8,975 nucleotides of DNA, taken from positions 1 to 8,975 of the forward strand of contig DPMO01000218.1 of NCBI GenBank assembly GCA_003541445.1, given 5' to 3'. The notes under the pieces are model-generated. The model was not told the origin of the DNA. It saw nothing but the letters and a program-made list of their open reading frames with translations, and did not search any database. The position numbers were made by a program, and so were the translations under genes. The stretch is from Clostridiales bacterium (lineage in GTDB: Bacteria > Bacillota > Sulfobacillia > UBA995 > UBA9673). Each line of letters begins with the position of its first letter. Position 1 is the stretch's first letter. Positions 4,627 through 8,975 of the stretch are shown here, piece by piece.

Positions 4627-7257
4627 GTGCGCAAGGTCTTATGTATCCTTCTCGCCGTGGCGACCGTGGCCTCGGCCGCGGCGCTCCTGCCGCGTGCGGC
4701 CTATGACCGGGCCCAGGGCGACAGGGTCGAACTCGTCGCCGGACTCGGGCGCATCGTCGGCCTGGCCGACAGGCAGGGTCTTCCGGCCCGGGTCGTTCTC
4801 GAGGACTTCAGTCGGGCCGGCCTCACCTCCGTCTTCGCCACGCCGGAGGAGCTGGCGCGGCTGGAGGCTGAACGGGGGCCGCTCCTCACGGGCGGCGGGG
4901 TTCTCATGTGGTCACCCGTTCTCCACGGGTCGACAGGGCAGTCCGCCGCGGACGTCGAGGCTCTCCTGCGGGAGGTCGCGGTGATGCGGGACGCCGGGGT
5001 CCCGACCGGTACGGTCCTCCTGGACGGGGACGCCGTGCCGGGTTTCCCGGCTTCACTCGAGGTCACCGCCGCCGGGCTCCGGGACCTGGGGCTCCCGCTC
5101 GGTCTTGTCGAGGACCCCAGCCAGTTGGGTTATGTCCCCTTGGCGGGGACGGCCGACCTGGCGGCGCTTCTCGACTACTCGCTCCTGCGCGTCTACCGGC
5201 CGCCCGCCTCCCTCCTCGAATCTCCGCAGCGGCTGGCGGAGAAGGTCGCGCGTTCGGTCAAGGAGCGCGGTCTGCGTGTCGTCCGGCTCGACCTCTTCGC
5301 CTTCTACAGCGAGCCCCCGGCCGCGTGGATGACAGGGCCGGCCGGTGAGGAGGGCCTCCTGGCGGCGAACCTGCGTTATGTCAAAGAAGTCAGGGAGAGC
5401 CTGGAGGCGGCCGGCTTCGAGGTCGGACCGGCGGCCGGGCCGCCGCATCCGTTCCGGGCCTCTCCGGTCCTGCTCGCGGCCATCGCCCTCGGCCCCTGGG
5501 TGGTGAGCGCGGCCCTTTTAGACCTCGCGGTCCAGGGAAGGCTCGGGCGGCGGAGGGGCGGCCGGCTGGCGGTCCTGCTGGCAGGGTCCGTGGCGGCCGG
5601 GTGCGTCCTCCTTCTGGCGACCCGCCTTCCCGGGGCCCTGCCTCTGGTGCAGAAGCTCGTGGCCCTCTGGGCCGCTCTTGTCTACCCGGCCCTGGCCGGG
5701 GTCTGGCTCGTGAGGCGCTGGGGGGCCTTGGGGGAAGGGGCGGCACGCCCCACCTGGTCTGCCGTCCTCGGCGAGGTCCTGGCCGCGGCTGTGCTAGCGC
5801 TTGTCGGAGGGGCCGCCGTGGCCGGGGCCATGTCCGACGTGAGGTTCGCGGTGGAGATGGAGTACTTCCGCGGGGTGAAGCTGTCTTATGTCGTCCCGCC
5901 GGCCGTGGTCCTGCTGGCCTCCCTGTGGTTCGCGGCTCCGCCCCACCGCCGGACGTTGTCCGGGCTCCGCGAGGCGGTCGGGAGGTTGGGCCGGATGCTG
6001 ACCGGTGAGGTCCGGCTCCGGCACGTGGCCGCCGGCCTCGCCCTCGCGCTCGTGCTCGTCGTCTACGTCGGGCGTTCGGGAGACCAGCCGTGGCTCCCCG
6101 TGAGTTCCGTCGAGGTCGCGGCGAGGGCGTGGCTCGACCGGACCTTCCACGCTCAACCGCGGCTGAAGGAGTTCCTGGTCGGCTATCCTTCTCTCATGCT
6201 CGGCTCGTACCTCGCCCGGACCGGACGTCGGAGGTGGCTCCCCCTCTGGGGTGCGGCGGGAACGGTCGGCCTCGTCAGCGTGGTCAACTCGTTCGAGCAC
6301 GTGAGGACGCCGGTGGCCCTGACGCTGACACGCACGGTGAACGGGGCCCTGCTGGGCTTTGTTGTGGGGTCGGTCGCCGTTCTGGCCGCTGCGGCCCTCG
6401 TCAGGGGCCGGTCTGCGGAAGGTCCGGGGCGGGGTACGGCCGCGGCGGGCGGGTCCGTCCCGCCGTCCGGCGGGAGGGTCGACATCCTGGGGGTCGGCGT
6501 GAGCCGGCTGACCTTCGAAGAGGCCGTCGCCCGGGCCGCCAGGCTGGTGCGTGCGGCCGGCTCGTCCGGCGAGGCGCGGCTCATCTTCACCCCCAATCCG
6601 GAGATGCTCTACCGGGCGGCACGGGACCCCGGGTTCGCGGCCGAGCTCGGCTCGGCCGACATGCTGGTCGCTGACGGGGTTGGTGTCGTCTGGGCCTCGC
6701 GCGTCCTCGGCGCGCCGCTCCCCGAGCGCGTGTCAGGCGTGGACCTCCTGACCCGCCTCATGGAGAAGGGCCGGGAGGTGCACGGCGACCGCCCCTTGTG
6801 CCTCTTCCTCCTCGGGTCGCGCCCCGGGGTGGCCGAGGAGGCGGCGGCCAGGATAAGGGAGCGCTACGACGGGGTCGCGGTCGTGGGCTGGCACCACGGG
6901 TACTTCTCGCCGGAGGAGGAGGCCGGGGTCCTTTCCGCGGTGCATAGGGCCCGTCCCGACCTCCTTGTCGTCGGTCTGGGGAGCCCCAAGCAGGAGAAGT
7001 GGCTCGTCCGGCACAGGGCGGCCCTCGGGGGGATGGCGGCCGTGGGAATCGGGGGGGCGCTGGACGTGCTCTCGGGAAGGACCCGGCGCGCTCCGGCCTG
7101 TCTGCGCCGCCTGGGGCTCGAATGGGTCTACCGGATACTGAGCCAGCCGCGCGCTCGGCTCGGACGGGTCCCGGCCCTGGTGGGGTTCGTCGCGGAGGTC
7201 TTCCGCGCCCGCCTCGGGCGGGGTCGGGCCCGCGGGGGTCGAGCGCTTCGAACCTGA
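4627..7257 (+). CDS. DUF5693 membrane protein fused to TagA/WecG glycosyltransferase
   Basis: An 876-residue two-part protein. Part one (about 1-593) resembles DUF5693: an N-terminal helix at 4-22, an extracytoplasmic domain at about 25-275, then predicted helices near 281-303, 313-334, 341-362, 381-402, 420-437, 467-482, 515-530 (weak), 540-555 and 573-591. Arg-rich loops after helices 2, 4, 6, 8 and 10 fit the positive-inside rule and leave the C-terminus in the cytoplasm. A Gly/Pro/Ser/Ala linker (594-616) leads to part two (618-850), a WecG/TagA/CpsF (GT26) domain with TPNPEMLY (T655, N657), ADG (D683, aligned by spacing with the proposed catalytic Asp of Thermoanaerobacter TagA), GLGSPKQEKW (783-792), GIGGALDVLSGRTRRAP (807-823) and GLEWVYRILSQPRAR (830-844). 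TagA makes ManNAc-GlcNAc-PP-undecaprenol from UDP-ManNAc. The start is GTG, with GGAGGG nine bases upstream. The two parts are normally separate, neighbouring genes, as I recall. DUF5693 itself has no known function. Confidence 0.88.
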   Translation: MRKVLCILLAVATVASAAALLPRAAYDRAQGDRVELVAGLGRIVGLADRQGLPARVVLEDFSRAGLTSVFATPEELARLEAERGPLLTGGGVLMWSPVLHGSTGQSAADVEALLREVAVMRDAGVPTGTVLLDGDAVPGFPASLEVTAAGLRDLGLPLGLVEDPSQLGYVPLAGTADLAALLDYSLLRVYRPPASLLESPQRLAEKVARSVKERGLRVVRLDLFAFYSEPPAAWMTGPAGEEGLLAANLRYVKEVRESLEAAGFEVGPAAGPPHPFRASPVLLAAIALGPWVVSAALLDLAVQGRLGRRRGGRLAVLLAGSVAAGCVLLLATRLPGALPLVQKLVALWAALVYPALAGVWLVRRWGALGEGAARPTWSAVLGEVLAAAVLALVGGAAVAGAMSDVRFAVEMEYFRGVKLSYVVPPAVVLLASLWFAAPPHRRTLSGLREAVGRLGRMLTGEVRLRHVAAGLALALVLVVYVGRSGDQPWLPVSSVEVAARAWLDRTFHAQPRLKEFLVGYPSLMLGSYLARTGRRRWLPLWGAAGTVGLVSVVNSFEHVRTPVALTLTRTVNGALLGFVVGSVAVLAAAALVRGRSAEGPGRGTAAAGGSVPPSGGRVDILGVGVSRLTFEEAVARAARLVRAAGSSGEARLIFTPNPEMLYRAARDPGFAAELGSADMLVADGVGVVWASRVLGAPLPERVSGVDLLTRLMEKGREVHGDRPLCLFLLGSRPGVAEEAAARIRERYDGVAVVGWHHGYFSPEEEAGVLSAVHRARPDLLVVGLGSPKQEKWLVRHRAALGGMAAVGIGGALDVLSGRTRRAPACLRRLGLEWVYRILSQPRARLGRVPALVGFVAEVFRARLGRGRARGGRALRT

Positions 7258-7261
7258 ATTC

Positions 7262-7277
7262 GGGAGGAATGGTGTTG
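7262..7277 (+). promoter_or_regulatory. Ribosome site and three adjacent start codons of the transketolase N-half
   Basis: GGGAGGA at 7262-7268 is followed at once by three in-frame start codons: ATG (7269), GTG (7272) and TTG (7275). Spacings from the end of GGAGG are 1, 4 and 7 bases. The ATG is too close for normal initiation, the GTG is acceptable, and the TTG has the best spacing but the weakest codon. The choice changes the protein by only one or two residues. The open frame also extends upstream to 6999 inside the TagA domain, but that part is a shadow without a ribosome site of its own. Confidence 0.65.
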
Positions 7278-8189
7278 GACCTGAAGACAGCCGGCAGGGT
7301 CACCCTGGGCCCGCGGGAGCTGGCCCTAGTGGCGGCCAGGGTCAGACGGCGCATCGTGGAGATGATCGGCCGGGCCGGGTCGGGGCATCCGGGAGGGTCC
7401 CTGTCCGCGGCCGACATCCTCGTCACCCTTTACTTCGGGGGAGTGATGAACGTCGACCCCTCCAGGCCGCGCTGGCCCGGACGTGACCGTCTCGTGCTGT
7501 CCAAGGGACACGCGGCACCGGCCCTGTACGCCGTTCTGGCCGAGCGCGGGTTCTTCCCCGTGGAGGACCTCGCGGGCCTGCGGGACATCGACTCCCATCT
7601 CCAGGGACACCCGGACATGAAGGGCACGCCCGGGGTGGACGCCTCCACCGGCTCCCTCGGGCAGGGGCTGTCCTTCGCCGTAGGGCTCGCCCTGGCCGGC
7701 AAGCTCGACCGGGCCCCGTGGAGGGTCTACGTCGTCCTCGGGGACGGCGAGGTCCAGGAGGGCCAGATATGGGAGGCGGCCATGGCGGCGGCCCACTACC
7801 GGCTGGACAATCTCACCGCCTACCTCGACCACAACGGCCTGCAGATCGACGGCCGGGTCGAGGACGTCATGTCGATCAGCCCGGTCGCCGCCAAGTGGCA
7901 GGCCTTCGGGTGGCACGTCATCGAGGTCGACGGGCACGACATGGAGCAGATTCTCGGGGCTGCCGCCGAGGCGGCCGAGGTGAAGGGGAGGCCGACGATG
8001 GTCGTCGCCCGCACGGTCAAGGGGCGGGGGGTCAGTTTCATGGAGAACCGGGCCGAGTGGCACGGCAAGGCCCCGACACCGCAGCAGCTCGCAGAGGCCA
8101 TGCGCGAGCTGGGTGCCGCCGACCCGGACGGCCCGGCGGACCGCGCCGACGTCGGCGCCGGAGAACGAGGGGGGGAGGACGGGCAGTGA
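7272..8189 (+). CDS. Transketolase, N-terminal (TPP pyrophosphate-binding) subunit
   Basis: About 305 residues, the usual size for the N-terminal subunit of a split transketolase. Transketolase moves two-carbon ketol units between sugar phosphates in the non-oxidative pentose phosphate pathway, using thiamine diphosphate; the active site forms between the two halves. Numbered from the GTG at 7272, the motifs are GSGHPGGSLSAADIL (36-50), LSKGHAAPALYAVL at about 76-89, and ASTGSLGQGLSFAVG in the middle. The TPP/Mg signature runs from GDGE (157-160) to N188 in DHNGLQ. The tail after about residue 285 is Gly/Asp/Ala-rich and looks like a linker. The gene starts 14 bases after the fusion-protein stop, so it is probably cotranscribed with it. 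It ends TGA within a GTGA overlap with the C-terminal subunit. A run of seven G at 8169-8175 lies five codons before the stop. The family call is firm; the sugar-phosphate substrates are assumed. Confidence 0.93.
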   Translation: MLDLKTAGRVTLGPRELALVAARVRRRIVEMIGRAGSGHPGGSLSAADILVTLYFGGVMNVDPSRPRWPGRDRLVLSKGHAAPALYAVLAERGFFPVEDLAGLRDIDSHLQGHPDMKGTPGVDASTGSLGQGLSFAVGLALAGKLDRAPWRVYVVLGDGEVQEGQIWEAAMAAAHYRLDNLTAYLDHNGLQIDGRVEDVMSISPVAAKWQAFGWHVIEVDGHDMEQILGAAAEAAEVKGRPTMVVARTVKGRGVSFMENRAEWHGKAPTPQQLAEAMRELGAADPDGPADRADVGAGERGGEDGQ

Positions 8190-8975
8190 GCACGACACGC
8201 GGCGGGTCGCCGGACCAGGCCGAGGCCGTCGCCACCAGGGAGGCCTACGGCCGGGCCCTCGTCGAGGTGGGCCGCAGGCACCCGGAGGTGGTCGTCCTCG
8301 ACGCCGACCTCTCCGGCTCGACCAAGACGGCCCTTTTCGCGAGGGAGTTCCCTGACCGGTTCTTCAACATGGGCATCGCCGAGGCCAACCTCATCGGGGT
8401 GGCGGCCGGCCTGGCTGCGGCGGGGAAGGTCCCGTTCGCCAGCACTTTCGCCGTCTTCGCGCCCGGGCGGGTCTACGACCAGCTCAGGGTGTCGGTGGCC
8501 TACGCGGACCTCGGCGTGAAGGTCGCCGCCACGCACGCCGGCCTCACCGTGGGTGAGGACGGCGCGACCCACCAGGCCCTCGAGGACATCGCCCTGACGA
8601 GGGTCCTCCCGAACATGACCGTGATCGTCCCCGCGGACGCCAGCGAGACAAGGGCCGCCGTCCACGCGGCGGTGGACCACCCCGGCCCCGTCTACCTGAG
8701 GCTCGGCCGTGCTCCGGTCCCGGTCATCTACCCCGAGGACCACTCCTTCACCATCGGCCGCTGGGACGTGCTGAAGGAAGGACGGGACCTCACCCTCATC
8801 GCCTGCGGGCTCATGGTCGACATATGCCTCCAGGCCGCGGTGGCCCTGGCGGGTGAGGGCGTCCTCGCCGGGGTGGTGAACGCCTCCACGCTGAAGCCTC
8901 TCGACACGTCGACCCTTCTCGAGGTCGCCCGCCGGACGGGAGCCATCGTGACGGCCGAGGAGCACAGCGTCATCG
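8186..8975 (+). CDS. Transketolase, C-terminal subunit (cut by window end)
   Basis: The frame opens at GTG 8186 and runs without a stop to the window end, giving 263 codons of a protein normally a little over 300 residues long; it appears to lack only its C-terminal end. It supplies the pyrimidine-binding domain and C-terminal domain that complete the transketolase active site with the upstream subunit. Visible motifs are MGIAEANLIGVAAGLAAAG (62-80), with the Glu at 66 matching the one that activates the cofactor in transketolases; FASTFAVFAPGRVYDQLR (84-101); ATHAGLTVGEDGATHQALED (115-134), with H117 and H129; and VIVPADA (147-153). Near the end, ASTLKPLDTSTLL and TAEEHSVI are typical of the C-terminal domain. 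The start overlaps the previous stop as GTGA, and GGAGG lies seven bases upstream, so translation is coupled and the two subunits can be made in equal amounts. Confidence 0.93.
   Translation, partial: MSTTRGGSPDQAEAVATREAYGRALVEVGRRHPEVVVLDADLSGSTKTALFAREFPDRFFNMGIAEANLIGVAAGLAAAGKVPFASTFAVFAPGRVYDQLRVSVAYADLGVKVAATHAGLTVGEDGATHQALEDIALTRVLPNMTVIVPADASETRAAVHAAVDHPGPVYLRLGRAPVPVIYPEDHSFTIGRWDVLKEGRDLTLIACGLMVDICLQAAVALAGEGVLAGVVNASTLKPLDTSTLLEVARRTGAIVTAEEHSVI

Noticed and set aside
4383..4634. 83-codon minus-strand frame across the intergenic region
   Set aside because: No ribosome site, no recognisable motif and odd composition; it would bury the start of the fusion gene and the promoter pocket.
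6999..7268. Upstream extension of the transketolase N-half frame
   Set aside because: It overlaps the conserved end of the TagA domain in another frame and reads as low-complexity Arg/Gly/Pro; the family N-terminus begins near 7272.
7820..8965. 381-codon minus-strand frame opposite the transketolase halves
   Set aside because: The plus strand has unmistakable transketolase motifs throughout; the antisense product is low-complexity Asp/Gly/Arg/His-rich.

Overview
This is a very GC-rich window (roughly 70% by eye, with nearly all third codon positions G or C). Its gene families point to a high-GC member of the Bacillota (Firmicutes), such as the Clostridia, Limnochordia or Thermaerobacter-like lineages. 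The pointers are a DUF5693 membrane protein, a TagA/WecG glycosyltransferase, CsaB, a DUF4330 protein and a transketolase split into two genes. I cannot name a genus. The genes are tightly packed with strong Shine-Dalgarno sequences and frequent overlapping stop/start codons. I see no RNA gene, CRISPR array, insertion sequence or phage gene.

Layout: two divergent gene sets are separated by one 240-base intergenic region (4387-4626). The leftward (minus) set reads, in transcription order: a GT-B glycosyltransferase (4386 to 3241), a small membrane-anchored DUF4330 protein (3254 to 2760), an O-antigen ligase/polymerase-type multispanning protein (2763 to 1162), the CsaB pyruvyl transferase (1174 to 59), and the first 20 codons of a further unidentified gene leaving the window at base 1. 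Every junction in this set overlaps (14, 4, 13 and 4 bases), so it is very probably one translationally coupled operon. The rightward (plus) set is a large DUF5693-TagA/WecG fusion protein (4627-7257), then the N-terminal (about 7272-8189) and C-terminal (8186 to the window end) halves of a transketolase. The C-terminal half has no stop inside the window.

How the genes fit together: TagA/WecG enzymes add N-acetylmannosamine to undecaprenyl-PP-GlcNAc. CsaB adds a pyruvate ketal, and in Gram-positive secondary cell wall polymers the acceptor is a ManNAc residue. The glycosyltransferase would extend the lipid-linked glycan and the ligase-like protein would polymerise it or transfer it outside the membrane. 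The cluster therefore looks like a pathway for a pyruvylated secondary cell wall polymer, the class of polymer that anchors S-layer (SLH-domain) proteins. The unknown parts are DUF5693 and DUF4330. Fusion of DUF5693 to TagA is the strongest clue in this window to what DUF5693 does, because it places that multispanning protein with its extracytoplasmic domain directly on the enzyme that makes the lipid-linked disaccharide.

The transketolase pair is ordinary pentose-phosphate metabolism by sequence. Two things stand out: it sits directly behind an envelope gene, and there is a G7 run at the junction of its halves where a -1 shift would join them into one chain.
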